Origin: Sapria himalayana
Lineage: Eukaryota; Streptophyta; Magnoliopsida; Malpighiales; Rafflesiaceae
Direction of reading: 5' to 3'
Assembly: GCA_029783825.1 (NCBI GenBank)
Contig: JAREIK010017918.1
Location: 1,906,501 to 1,970,500 of the forward strand
DNA: 64,000 bases
Shown one piece after another: positions 9,868 through 22,619 of the stretch; within the stretch, counting starts at the first letter, position 1; each line of letters begins with the position of its first letter. The position numbers were made by a program, and so were the translations under genes. Under the pieces are notes generated by a model. That model made no database searches and had not been told where the DNA came from. It saw nothing but the letters and a program-made list of their open reading frames with translations.

Positions 9868-12785
9868 TTGAATATAAATTTTGCTCGGATAGTTTGTGAA
9901 TATGAGGATGTTTTTCCTGATGAATTACCAGGATTACCCCCACACAAGAATGTGAATTTTTGTATTGAGCTACATCCTAGTACATCACCCATTTCTATGA
10001 CTCCACATAGGATGGCACAGATTGAATTACAAGAACTCAAAGTCCAGATACAAGATTTGTTGGACAAGGGTTATATTAGACCCAGCACTTCACCTTGGGG
10101 TGCTGCAATTTTATTTACAAAGAAGAAGGATAAAACCCTTCGACTATGCATTGATTATCAATAGTTGAATAGGGTTACGATAAAGAATCGATATCCATTA
10201 CCAATGATTGATGATTTATTTGACCAGTTAAAAGGTGCACGGGTCTTTTCCAAAATAGATCTTCGTACTGAATATCACAAGTTACAAGTTAGGGTGGCTG
10301 ACATTCCTAAGACGGTACTTAGAACACGGTATGGGCATTTTGAGTTTACGGTAATGCCTTTCGGATTAACAAATACGCCAGCAGCATTCATGGATCTTAT
10401 GCATAGAATATTTCAGCCATATTTAGATTATTTTGTGGTGATTTTTGTAGATGATATTTTGATTTATTCTTAGTCCAAATGAGACCATGAAGATCATTTA
10501 CATATTATTCTCCAAACTTTGAAAGAACATAAGTTGTATGCCAAGTTTGGTAAATTTGACTTTTGGTTGACATAAGTAAAATTTTTGGGACATGTAGTAT
10601 CAGTTACATGTGTCTCAATGGACCCTGAAAAAGTCAGGGCAGTCATGAGTTCTGATAGGCCAAAGCTAGTTTTTAAAATACGTAGTTTTTTGGGATTGGC
10701 TGGGTATTACAGAAGGTTTATTGAGAATTTTTCCCGGTTAGCTACTCCAATGACTAGATTGACCATGAAGAAAGTCAAGTATGAGTTGACTGATTCATGT
10801 GAAAAGGCATTCCATGAATTGAAAAGGAGATCTACTTCAGTGCCTATTCTGATAATTCCGGATAGGGGGCAGAAATATACAGTGTATTATGATGCCTAGA
10901 AAGATGGATTGGGATGTATTCTTATGTAATCTGGGAGAGTGATAGCTTATGGTTCAAGACAGTTAAAGAATCATGCGAGAAATTACCCCACACATGATAT
11001 CGAATTGCGGCTATAGTCTTTGCTTTAAAAATATGGCGACACTATTTGTATGGGGAGCAATTTGAGGTATATTCAGATCATAAAAGTCTGAAATATATCT
11101 TTACATAATGAGATCTTAACATGAGACACACCGTTGATGGATGAAGTATCTAAAAGATTATGATTTTACTTTGCATTACCATCCAGGTAAGGAAAATGTG
11201 GTGGCTGGTGCATTTAGTCGAAAGACATGTGGTGCACTAGCTAGTATAGTTTCACGGGAATGGGATATGCTTGAAACTATGGGATGATTCAGCTTACTAT
11301 ATAGCAATCAAAGTCAGTGTGTTATCGAGAGTTTAGTAGCTATACCTTCGCTATTAAATAAGATGAATGAGATGCAGAAACAAGATGCATATATTTTATC
11401 TATAAAGAAATTAATAGTATTTGGTAAGTGCGATGAAGGTTGGGCTATTCATATGGATGGTAGTCTTTGGTTTAGGGGATGGATTGTGGTTCCCCAGATA
11501 GTGGAATTGAGAGAGGTGATTCTTTAAAAAATTTCACTGTTCTCATTTTACAGTAGATCCAAGTGGCACAAAGATGTATAATGATCTTCGTCACCAGTAT
11601 TACTGGAATGGGATGAAGAGACATATTGGGGATTTTGTTCGACAATGCCTTACGTGTCAGCAGATAAAGGCTAAGCATCAGAGGCTAGCAGGATTACTCC
11701 TGCCTTTTGAGGTAGCAGAGTAGAAATGGAAATATATCATGATTGATTTTGTGACTCACTTGTCATGGACATCATGAAAGCATGATGATGTGTGGGTAAT
11801 TGTGGACCAGCTTACAAAGTTTGCACATTTTCTAGCAATGCGAATGACCTTCACACGCGAGGAATAGTGCAGGTTATACATACGAGAAATTGTCTGATTA
11901 CATGGAGTACTAGTATTTATTGTATCGGACAGAGATCTCAGTTTTACTGCTCATTTTTGGAAGAGTTTTCAGAAAGCAATGGGAACATAGTTGATAATGA
12001 GCACTGCTTTCCATCCACAAACAAACGGTCAGTCAGAAAGAACCATACAAGTTTTGGAAGATATGTTGCGAGCATATTGTCTAGATTTTAAGGGTAGCTG
12101 GGAAGAACATCTACCTTTGGTCGAATTTGCCTATAATAATAGTTATCGGGCAAGTATCCAAATGACATTATATGAAACATTGTATGAAAGGTCATGTCGA
12201 TCTTCAGTTTGTTGGGCTAAGGTGGGAGACCGATCCATCACGATTCCAGATGTGATTAGAGATACATTAGAGAAAGTAGTTTTGATACGACAACGTCTTC
12301 TTACAGCACAAAGTCGATTGAAAAGTTATGCTAATAAACGAATATGACCCCTAGAATTTGAAGCGGGAGATGATGTTTTCTTGAAAGTGATGCCAAAAGG
12401 GGGAGTAATCAGATTTGGCAAGCATAGAAAGTTATCACCAATATATATTGGGCCTTTTGAAATACTCGAGAAAGTGGGTTTGATTGCTTATCGATTAGCA
12501 TTACCACCATATTTATCTGGTGTCCACGAGATATTTCACGTCTCTATGCTTAGAAAATATATTCTTGATCCAACTCATGCAATGGATTGGGGCGAACTAG
12601 TTATTGAAGCAAATGAAACATTTAAAGAATTGCCAGTAAAAATAATTGATAGTCGAGATCAAGTTTTGCGATGCAAAACTATGAGACTCGTAAAAGTGAT
12701 ATGGTAGTATCAAGGAATAGAAGAAGTAACATGAGAACGTGAAGACACGATGCGTGTTGCTTATCCTTTTTTATTTGAAAATTAA
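9868..12785 (+). pseudogene. Chromovirus pol: RT, RNase H, integrase, chromodomain tail
   Basis: Reverse transcriptase runs from about 9868 to 10580, with [25 protein letters not shown], a [11 protein letters not shown] block and the catalytic FVDD at 10448-10459. RNase H begins near 10890 (YDA followed by a TAG). Integrase covers about 11540-12340, with the Cys pair CLTC near 11650, the first catalytic Asp in MIDF (11740), the second in DRD (11930) and the Glu in GQSERTIQ (12030). The C-terminus carries YIGPFEILEKVG, VHEIFHVSMLRKY and a chromodomain-like end finishing YPFLFEN before TAA at 12783. Stops at 10162, 10471, 10897, 12346 and 12706, plus frame changes near 11010, 11280 and 11530, disable it. 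Confidence 0.85.
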
Positions 12786-12879
12786 GGTATGTATTTTAGT
12801 AATTTAATATTTATTTAACTTCAGAATATGTTTATAAGTGAAAAGGTGTAATTGTGAGAATTTCGAGACTATATTCTTT

Positions 12880-12892
12880 AAGGAGGAGAGAA
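12880..12892 (+). other. Polypurine tract
   Basis: The purine run aaggaggagagaa lies immediately before the 3' LTR start tgtgaaat. It is the expected primer for plus-strand DNA synthesis, and its position confirms the LTR boundary. Confidence 0.8.
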
Positions 12893-14222
12893 TGTGAAAT
12901 CCCGAAAAAAAAATGAATAAATAACTAACTTAATTTGATTTTTGGAAAAAAATGGTACAATGGTAATTTTGCAATAAGAGAAAATAACCTAAAAATTTTG
13001 AGCCATAATGATAAAATGGATGTCATTTTTTAATTCGTCTTGGAAAATATAACTACGGTGTCAAATTTCATTAAATTTTGAGAAAATCAGAATTTGTTAT
13101 ATTTTTATTTAATTAAATAATTATTAGAATATTTATAAAAAAATTGCTCAACCGAAAGACCGCGCCATGTCGTCCGCACATGGTTGTGCCTGTGCGGGTG
13201 GTCCATCGGATGTCCAGGTGTCAACCTAAAAGAAAAAAAAATTATTATTAATTAATGATAATAGTTTAAAAAGAAGAGACAAAAATGTCAGGAATCCAGA
13301 AAATGGGAGAAAGGCTAAAAAAATGTTCAGCACTGGAAAGAAACAATATAGAAAAAATATCCGTGAATTTTCTTTTAATCGTAACGGATTATTCTAAGAA
13401 TCGGAATAAAATAGTCCAAGAACTAAAGTTACTCTATACGATGAGACCTTCATATTAATATCAAATTTATAAAGTTCATGTGAAATTTTCTGAAAGATTG
13501 TGGTTTTCGCTTATCAGAATTTCTTTCTATTTAATGGCTGAAATGATCATGTTTTATATTTCAATTCGAATTGTTAGAAATTTTATTGGAAATAATTAAT
13601 TGGTGAAAAGTTTCAGTATTTCGTTTAGTAAAAATTAGTACAGGACGAATTAGATTTGGATTGTTATAATTGTGTCTAGAATATGAGTTAAAATTAGAAA
13701 TGGCATAATCATATTTCATATGCACGGGAACATTTCATATACATGGGTGGGTGCTTGATATACATATATGGATGATATTTAGCGAACTTGAATTGGGACA
13801 ACGTCCAGACTGAGTTGCGTGGGATTTTATTTGGCACATGGTTATTATAGATTGTGTTTTCGAATTGGGACAATGTCCAGGTAGAGTTATGGCAGTGCTT
13901 ATTTTTTGGAGTAAATCCAAGAAAATTATATTTTATTCGGATAAATGTCCAATATGTTTTTCGGAGGAGGTCCATATTTTTCAGAATAATTCTAACAAAA
14001 TAAATATTTTTATAGATATATATACGTATATACGTATATATATATATTTCATCCATATATATATATATATATATCTCTAGATATATAATATGTCACACTT
14101 GGCTTCGACATGTGTGAGGGAGTCGATGAAACTCAGGAATATGGACATATAAATATTTCATCCATAATTGTATTCATATAAACATTGTACTTGAATGGAT
14201 GTTGATATATATTCATGATGTT
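12893..14222 (+). repeat. Chromovirus 3' LTR, 3'-truncated
   Basis: It matches the 5' LTR from its first base to the block attcatgatgtt (8702-8713 against 14211-14222), after which the sequences diverge. The missing part corresponds to about 8712-9014, including the LTR end. It has a roughly 40-bp insertion (near 13235-13275) relative to the 5' LTR and many point differences. Truncation by later insertion, deletion or recombination cannot be told apart. Confidence 0.8.
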
Positions 14223-17100
14223 GTAATCTAACATTCATCATGTGAAATCAAAAATAACCTTAGACCTCAATTTAATCTAACATTATAGAGGAATTCATAT
14301 AAGATAATAACATATATATCTCATGAAAGTTTGGATTCTCAATGATAGCCCTAAAAAGTGTTTAGGAATCAAACCATAACTCCAAATTACTTTGTTGCAT
14401 ATCTTATATTTGCTCTTAGTGTGAGTCGAAATTCATGCTCCCCTTAAGGTTTATACTTGTGTTATGTGTCACCCATTTGCTCATGGATCTCTCACAGGGT
14501 TGTGATAATGTTTGCTACCAAAGAATTAACTTTGGGTTAATTTTCTCATGCCCTAAAATCCATCTCAAAATTTAAGATTTTTTCTTTTTATACTCAAATG
14601 GCCTATTGCTAAATTTTATTTGAAAGTCGTAACTTGTAGGAAGGATATGACTTTGTCTTTCTATCTCTGTAATATAAAGCTATATCTTTATGAATGATTC
14701 ATAGCTTTGATTTCTTTTTTAGCTTTAAAATGCTATGGTACTAGGAATGACAATGGTTGTACATTTTGTTGCTAGAAAACAAATTCATGATATTGAGAAT
14801 TTGCCATAATATTGGTCTTTTTCTTGCATCTTATGGCCATGATACTAGGAATGATCATGACTACAAATTTTGTCATTATAATATTATATCACACTACTGG
14901 AATAGATGTGACTTATGTATCTTATCTTTGTAACCTAAAGACATGATGCTAAGAATATATTATGGTTTTGGTCATTTCTCTAGAGTAAAGAATCATGACC
15001 CTAGAAATGGCCACTGCTTGACTATTTCTCTGGAACTTTCTATAGCTAGAAATCATGACACTAGAGATAGCACCATGATTATTGCTTTAGACTTGGTGGT
15101 CCATAATGAAAAAGTTATGGCATGGGTGGATGTCATAGCTTTTAGTACTAGTAGGGTACTTAGTTGTTATGAAGTAAAATTAATGTTTCAGCCATAAAAA
15201 ATATAATAAGTTAGTGTGGCTAAGACTCTAAGCAAGTTTTACAGCTAAAAAGAATATATTAATTAGTGAAATTTTTGAATCAATAAGATGATAGAATCAT
15301 AGCATATAAAGATTGTCACAGCTAGTAGATAGTGGTTGTAAAATCATGTGCCTCGAGATAAAAATTTATTCATAGACTTATATACTTGAGTTAACTTCAA
15401 GTCAATATAAGGAATAAAGAGCTAGCAAATCTTGATGTTTGGAAACATTTCAAGTTCAAATTGACTCTGGAATGAAACACATCAAAGAAGTCCTACTAAT
15501 TCCTAACCTATATTAGAATTTATTGTGTTGGTCAATTGATCCAAAATGGTTGTTATTTGGTACTTCATGTATAAAATAATTTGGTGGTTTAGTGTGTATT
15601 TATTATTGTGATTGTGCTTATTTTAGTATTTATTAGATTTATTTAACTAAATATCTGTTTTGAGAGAAATTAATGAATATTAGTGAAATCATATCTATTT
15701 TGGATAAAATTGATTGACTTGGTAGAGCGAAGGCTTGGGAGTAAAAAAGCATTGGAGTGTCATGATATTTATCATGTCATAATTTTGATATACCTTTCAA
15801 ATCATACTGAGTAATTGTAATATTATTTATTAGTCATAACTCTACAAAACCAATCGTGTCAATCATTATACATCATGATTTTCCCACCAAATTGTCATAA
15901 TATTTTTAATGTGCAATAGTATTTATATCTATAATATTTTTTTGAAGTCATCATAGTCACACTATCTCTAAACTATATAAAAGTTATGCTATTATAATAA
16001 TGTCATAATAGCCAAATATCTCACTCATATAATTAGTCATTGGAAATTCCAGAGTCGTGACTTATTCAATATAGAGTCAAAATACCAAGTGTTGAGTGTC
16101 TTGATATTATTTTCTATTATGATATTTTATTCCAGAGAATATTTATTATGGTCACGACCTTTCAAATATTATGACTTTGTGCTCTATTGAGAAAATACCA
16201 AAGTTATAGTCATTCCTAGTATCATAACTTTGTGTTATAAATAATAAATATCATTTATGGTCATCACTAGTGCCGCACTATTATTTGTTATAGAAAGAAA
16301 ACATTAATCATTATCATTTTCATTATTGTGATACTTTTTACCAGACAAATTTGTCTTTATTATGGTATTCTCATTTCCATGGCATCATATTGTAGAGGGA
16401 AGTTTATTAAGTCATGACAATCATTGCCATCATGACTTGGTACTCTAGATAAGATCAAATTAGACTAGAAAGCTGAGACTTGAAGTCAACACTATGACTT
16501 TTAGCTTAGAGTATTGCATAGAATCCTCAAAGTATATAAGTAATAATACCCTAGGTGACATGATTCTAACCCCCAATTAGGGGGAAATCCAATGTAAACA
16601 TGACTAATAATAGATTGAGTTTAGGTTTTGAAATATGGATCATCACTTAGATTAACATTGAGAACCATAGATTATATGAGATGCCTCTTTAAATATCTAA
16701 TGCAAAATCTTTCTCAATATTAGTCTAAATTGAGATCTAAGGTTGGTTAATGTAATTGGGTATAAAAGATACATGATTTTATTAAGTTTATATTTGTATT
16801 AATATCATAGTTTGGATGTTGATGGATATAGATATTATATATAACTAAAATTTAGGATTTTCCTATTTTATATATTTATGTGTATTGGCTATGACACATT
16901 GACATGAATATCATAGGACACACTCGCATGATATATTAAGAAGGAAATGACAACCCTTCTCATCTTATTGCATGAGATAATCATATGTGAAAGCTCTAAA
17001 TTAAGGTACGAGATAATCATATGTGAAAGCTCTAAATTAAGGTACGTTTAGTCATTATAAATATGATACTTATGAGGCCAAAATTACAAATGCACTTATG
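14223..17100 (-). repeat. Probable LTR sequence of the gag-bearing gypsy family
   Basis: This gene-free stretch shares blocks with the LTR-like parts of gypsy copies 2 and 3: ttctcaatgatagccct here (near 14336) against gttcttaatgatagctct near 54220, and the block with gtactagtagggtacttag (near 15145) against gagcactagtggggtgctt near 47312. It is full of variants of catgacactagaaatg in both orientations. The strand is inferred from the orientation of the associated gag remnants. Exact LTR ends were not found, so the limits are approximate. Confidence 0.5.
16974..17045. repeat. 36-bp perfect tandem duplication
   Basis: The block starting gagataatcatatgtgaaa and ending aaggtac (16974-17009) is repeated immediately and exactly at 17010-17045. 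Perfect identity in otherwise degraded DNA suggests a recent slippage or break-repair event. Confidence 0.9.
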
Positions 17101-18300
17101 ACAAATCCATATTACATATTCTAGAAAAAACAAGTTTGAGTAAGATGGGGATTAAGTAGAATATCTAACCTATGAGTTTCACCATAGTATATGGGTCATA
17201 TGTCAACCATGATAGATGATAGATAAGTCTCTAAGCACATGTAAGAAGAGGTACTTCATATGGTGGTGATAGTCATGCAAATCAATTCCTATTATATGAT
17301 TTCCATATGTATATTTCATGGAAAGATACATATTAATTATCACAAGTATGGTGCTTATGAAACTGAAATCGAAAACATATTTATTATTATATTATCTCAT
17401 GTCTTTAAGATATTAGGGGGTCAAAGAATAGAAATATATATTCGAAGAAATCATCAAGAGTAATTGATGGATTATTTAAAAGGAGTAGATGTGAGAATAA
17501 CTATGGGAGGATTATCCTTGGTAGTGACATTCCATGGATGACAGCCACTTATATGCCAAGATGGTACTTTGGATATTTTTACAATAATGTACCATTCGTC
17601 ACACAATCACACATAATATTGACCGAACATATAAAGTATTATTATGTACAAGGATGAGCCAACCCAAAGTCTAAGTATTCTTCTGGAAACTCAAGTTTTT
17701 CTACTCAATTCAAATAATTATTAGTTCACTGTTGGTTGGTTGAACTATCTAGATAATTTTTGTATGATTGATATCTGGACTTACATTCATTTTACTAATT
17801 GTATGACTCATATACTTATAGGACTATGTTAGAAGAGAGAAAATCATCCAAGAAGGTTTTGAGATTGTGTTGATTAACTATATATTTTGGCACTCTCACA
17901 AAAGTACAATAGCTACAAATTGTTATTCAAGGAAAATGTATCATATATGGCAAATGCACAATATTATATTTAAGTAAATTGAAATGAAGAGAAATGGAAG
18001 TTTTGCACTCATCTTTAACAATTGTATCAATCTTTCCATGAAGGTATAAGATCAAAAACAATCTAGGATGTAATATAAAAGATATGGGCATCTAACTTAT
18101 TAAAGAAAAAATCAACTTATTTTGAAATTTTAAAAAAAGTACCAAAAAGGTAAATATTTATGTTTGGTAATCTTGAATGGGAAACCTGAAATTGTTCATC
18201 CCCTCATCCACCCCACCCTTTAAAAAATATCACGTTAGCATCAAAAAAAAAATAAAAACAACCCTTTTCAAAAATAATTTTTTTTAAAACATATCTATAT
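17101..18300. other. No recognisable gene
   Basis: Only short, motif-free frames occur here. A faint duplicated phrase (tatgatacttatgaggccaa near 17062 and gtatggtgcttatgaaactg near 17346) suggests old repeat DNA. Nothing else can be supported. Confidence 0.5.
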
Positions 18301-18307
18301 GTATATA

Positions 18308-18308
<1 letters not shown>

Positions 18309-18373
<65 letters not shown>

Positions 18374-18900
18374 ATATATATATATATATATGTAGTTTAT
18401 ACCTATATATAGTATACATATATACAATGTATACATATACATAATATTCATATATAAAATGTATACGTATATGTATATTATGTATACATATATTATGTAT
18501 ATGTTTAAAATATAACGATATATAAGTTTTCAAAATGCATATCATTTATATATGTTTTTTAAAAATATATATTGTATGTACAAATACTATGTATATATTT
18601 TTAAAAAATATTTACTAAAAATATATATTGTATACATTATTCACTATGTTTTTGGAAAACATATATTATATACATTTTTAAAAAACAAATATTGTGTATA
18701 TGTATACATAATATATATTTTTTCAAAATCATATAACAATATATGTTTTTAAAAGAACATATACTTATTTTTACGTATATACAAATACACTATATATACT
18801 TACATTGTATAAATGTATATTATATTTACATATACAATGTATATACATAAATGTGTATACATAAACATGTATACATATATAATATACAATTTAAAACACT
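18309..18900. repeat. (TA)n and TATACATA-rich simple-sequence tract
   Basis: A TA run of about 58 bases (18309-18366) is followed by 500 bp of degenerate tatacatatgtata-type units, with many short palindromes such as gtatac and tatgtatacata. Minus- and plus-strand open frames here (18204-18545, 18552-18752) are Ile/Tyr-rich products of simple sequence, not genes. Confidence 0.85.
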
Positions 18901-19379
18901 TTTAGAGAATAGTGATATTTAATTTAAAAATATTGTTTATGTTTTATTGATGACATTATACTTTTTATAAAGTGAGATGGATAAGGGGAAAATCAATTTC
19001 AGATTTTTATATCTTCAAAACATAAATATTTTATATTTTGATATCTTTTTTTTAATATAAAAATCAGAACTATTTCTTAAATTTTTTAAAATTGAGATTA
19101 CTTCTCATAGTTTTTCCAAAAAAAAAATGCCCTCTAGTTAATGTTAAAAACAGAATTTAATTTTAAAAATTAAATATGACATTTAATGTTTTCATTTTAC
19201 CATCATTCATACAATTTCCAATCATTAGCATCCACACTCATCTAAATGCACCTATATTAATTGCACATTAATCACCCACCCACACATGTAGGATCACAAC
19301 ACTCTTGGAAACATAACAAAACTATTGTTATTAGTACAATAATATGTATTACAAGACCACACTAGAACTTACTTACCAA

Positions 19380-20260
19380 AATACTTGGACTACAAAACTA
19401 ATACTTCACTTATAGTTCTCACTTAACATACAATATTTAGAGTTCAAGTCCTTGCCTAAATGTGCACAAATTTTGACATTTTCTTTCATTGACATTGAGA
19501 TAGGTTTACAATCAATCATTCCATAATTTTCTAACAAATCTCTAGCATACTTATGTTGACATATAAATAATTCTTCTTTTGTATGATCAACTTCTAGTCC
19601 AAACAAATATTTAAATTCTAAAAGTCCTTCATTTTGAAATGAACTAATAAATTCTCTCTAGTTAGATGAACTCAATCATCTATGGTGATAATTAAATCAT
19701 CAACATATACCAACACTATTTCCAACTTTCTTTCTCAAGCTTTAACAAATAAGCTAGAATCTGCGTGTGCTATAGAATAACCACTATGTGTTAAAAATTC
19801 AACAATCTTATCATATCATGCCCTTAGTGCTTGCTTTAACCCATCTAAAGTTTTTTTGAGTTTGCATACAAACTCAGGATGAGTTGTAGTATCAAAGACT
19901 CTTGATTAATTTATAAAAATCTTTCAATCTAGCTTTCCTTATAGAAAATTATTATTTATATCCATCTGCCAAAGTTTTCAACCTTTGTTCCCACTAGCCC
20001 AAACATTTCATCAAATTCTAGTCCATATTATTGAGAGAACCCTCGAACTACCAAATGAGCTTTGTATCTTTTGATTTACCCATTAGGATGAGTCTTGACC
20101 TTGTACACCCATTTGCAAGAGATCAGTTTCATATCTCTTAGTTTTGGCACCAACTCCCAAGTTTGATTTTTGTTTAATGTAGTAATTACTTATTCCATGG
20201 CCTTCACCCACTTAGAATCTTACAATGTTTCTTCATAAATTGATGGCTATTTCAAACTCT
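19380..20260 (-). pseudogene. Ty1/copia reverse transcriptase remnant
   Basis: The minus-strand translation from about 20240 downward gives DSKWVKAME, NQTWELVPK, CKWVYKVKTHPNGKIKRYK, then VRGFSQQYGLEFDE, later VLVYVDDLIITIDD (catalytic YVDD near 19690-19720) and finally FGLEVDHTKEELFICQHKYA (19606 down). These are the ordered motifs of copia reverse transcriptase. Frameshifts and stops lie between 19720 and 19960 and elsewhere. It belongs to a different copy from the plus-strand copia at 23005-38490, because this is the opposite strand and holds the part that copy lacks. Neither gag nor LTRs were found nearby. Confidence 0.8.
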
Positions 20261-20269
20261 CATCTATTA

Positions 20270-21380
20270 TGGCTACATTCACATACTTAGGATTTGGCTT
20301 TGGTTGATGTGAGCACCAATACTTCTTATTCAATAGTGAATGAAGATTCAAAATCCCACTCATCATCACTTTAACACTTCTTCTTTGAAATCACTACATT
20401 ACTCTCAACATTGTTTTGCTTTGACCAATAGTCTTTGGTCATATGATCATTCTTGCCATAATCACTATAAAAAAACACAAAAGGATGTGTTCACGTATTA
20501 TGTCCACAATAAAGTGATCATAATTTAATAACCACATTACAACCACAATGCAAGAACAAAAGGTCAAGGATAAAACATTATGATCTATACCACATGAAGG
20601 CCATATTATGACCACATTATGACTACCTAAATGTAAATAATAATTAAAATGTAAATTAAACGTAACAAATCACTAATCAAAGATATTTTTAAAAGTATTA
20701 ATTAGTTTAACTTAATAAATGTATTAAAAGATTTAATAATTTTTAATTGATATTATTTTAAGAAATTAATTCTTATGTAATTAAAAAAATTTTTAAAGTG
20801 TTGAGATCTTAATTTTATGGTAGACTCGGCACCAAAGGCTTTTGAAAACTACCATATCACATAGGCCATATTTTATTTTTTTTAACAAAACATAACTTCA
20901 ATCTCAACATATATATATATATATATATATATGTAATGGGCTTTGTGTACATATGCATATATTCTTCTATATATATACAAGTACATTTATTATAAACATG
21001 TATATACATGTATGTACATATACAATGGACAAGTGTGTACATGTATCATTAAATATAGTAGACATTAATGTGTATATACAATGGACTTGTGTGTACATGT
21101 ATATATATGGTATTTGAGCTCTATGATTACATGTATTAAAAAATCTTTTCACCATTTAAAGCAAAATAATTTTCTCTATGACTAGATTTGAGTATCATAG
21201 TATCTCAAAATAGTTGAGCAATTTTTCATGAATATATTGCCAGTCATAGTGGGGTTTGAGTTCATTAACTATACCTATGAGTAAGTTAGGTATGTATAAT
21301 AAATCATGTGATGGGTATTTGGTATTTGTTACATTACATATGTGAAAAAAAAAATCTTTGCATTGCATCCCTCCCAAGAA
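20270..21380. other. No recognisable gene; includes a TA microsatellite
   Basis: This is AT-rich DNA with a (TA)n run at about 20909-20932 and imperfect repeats of the phrase tacaatggac(a/t)(a/t)gtgtgtacatgt (21020 and 21074). Small frames are simple-sequence artefacts. Confidence 0.5.
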
Positions 21381-21880
21381 GCACTATATTTAATATCTGT
21401 AGCTTAACCATTGATACCTTCTCACCTCCATCTTTGATCTCTACCATCCATACTAGCTTTTTAGTGTATATTTTTACTTCCTTTCATTTCATATTAATGG
21501 TACTTCATGCTTTTACTTTTCCTTTCTTGGATGCTATGGTTTTAATAAATATTATGGCTTCTTGTTTAGCTCTAACTTGACCCTTCTCTTTCTTTATCCC
21601 CAAAGGCATGGCACTGAAGTATGATCTTTGTTTTTTTTCTGAGCGTATCTTGATCAATGTTAATCTATAACACCAAAGTAATAGCATTATGCATGGCCAC
21701 TACTTTTTCAATGAGCTTATGATGAACAATTTTATTATGTAATATCAAAGTTGTGACACCGTGCTTGGTGGTGACTTTGTCATTCTTCAAATCCTTCAAA
21801 AATTTAGCCTCAGTCATGTCTTCCTCACTTGTTTCCTTAGTTTTCTTGAAGTTATAAATATTAGATTTCTCCAAAGTCAT
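21381..21880 (-). other. Unidentified minus-strand coding-like frames
   Basis: Two neighbouring minus-strand frames, 21665-21880 (71 codons) and 21505-21687 (60 codons), overlap in different frames and have hydrophilic, Lys-rich composition (for example KFLKDLKNDKVTTKHGVTTL). I do not recognise a family. They may be a decayed spacer region of a retroelement or chance frames. No start context or splice signals could be supported. Confidence 0.2.
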
Positions 21881-22028
21881 GTCATGACTTAGAAGAATGC
21901 TATGACCTCATAGCAGATATCTTCCTCATTTTCATCACTTTCATAATTCTAAAGTGGCTCATCCATATCATTTTTCACATCTTTATTACTTTCACAACTC
22001 CAATTCACGTCATTTTCTTCATTTTCAT

Positions 22029-22600
22029 TAGATGTGTCAACTAGGCTGGGTGACATAGACATGGCCCACAGCATGGCATGGTTTAGTGATGCTTGACAAT
22101 ATATGGCATAGTTTAGAATCGTGCTTGGAAGAGATGCATGCCAACTAAAATGATGACTTATGCTATGCCAAGCCATTCTTTTTTGCAAGGAAGGCTCAAC
22201 ATGGCATGACCCAGCACGATAGCCTATGCAGACTAGTTTTAGCCCACTGACCAAAGTGATTAGCATGGTCTTGACCCAAGCTAGCCTAGAACAAGCCAAG
22301 CTAGCTTGGCCTAACCTAACAATTGCCTAGAATGAGCCAAGCTAGTTTGGTCTGAGCCAAGTTAGCCTGGCCTAATCCAGGCTAGCCTAGATTGAACCCA
22401 AGCTAGCTGACTTAACCTGAGTTAGCTTGCCTAGGTCTGACCTATCTTGAAACAACCCAAAATGACTTGACATGACCCACCCAAAAGTTGTGCCAATGGG
22501 CCAAGCTGGGCCTCCCCTTTTTTGAATTATGCTGGCATGGAATGACCCATGATAACTATCATGTCATTCCCAACATGGCAATACCCATTTGACACCTTTA
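22029..22600. mobile_element. Old non-autonomous hAT element (copy E)
   Basis: The left end tagatgtgtcaactaggc and right end cccatttgacaccttta match the termini of the hAT family at 40014, 49237 and 56206 (tagaggtgtcaa and ttgacacctcta) with one mismatch each. Flanking 8-mers attttcat (22021-22028) and atctttat (22601-22608) agree at six of eight positions, as expected for an aged target duplication. The 572-bp interior has no transposase; it holds degenerate repeats of gccaagctagcttggcc. Compared with element D the interior looks like a CG-depleted version, with tg and ca where D has cg. An open frame at 21949-22299 spans its edge and is not a gene. Confidence 0.7.
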
Positions 22601-22619
22601 ATCTTTATCTGATCAATAG

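Larger units (their letters stand above)
7422..14222 (+). mobile_element. Ty3/gypsy chromovirus (Tekay/Del-like), degenerate
   Basis: A nearly full-length element: 5' LTR 7422-9014, primer site 9018-9029, gag start 9272, pol to 12785, polypurine tract 12880-12892 and 3' LTR from 12893. The order protease, reverse transcriptase, RNase H, integrase and a C-terminal chromodomain-like tail places it in the chromovirus lineage, most like Tekay/Del. The 3' LTR stops matching the 5' LTR after about 14222, so roughly 290 bp of its end are missing and no target duplication can be checked. Stops, frameshifts and a gag-protease deletion make it non-autonomous. Its right flank is LTR-like DNA of another gypsy family. 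Confidence 0.85.

Noticed and set aside
15715..15775. tRNA-like phrase ggtagagcgaaggcttggga
   Set aside because: No cloverleaf could be formed: there is no matching acceptor stem or T-loop sequence at the right distance.
18204..18752. A 113-codon minus-strand frame and a 66-codon plus-strand frame
   Set aside because: They are made of TA and TACATA simple sequence (Ile/Tyr/His strings); no gene.
21949..22299. A 116-codon minus-strand frame
   Set aside because: It crosses the left end of the old non-autonomous hAT E and its target duplication, so it cannot be an ancestral gene.
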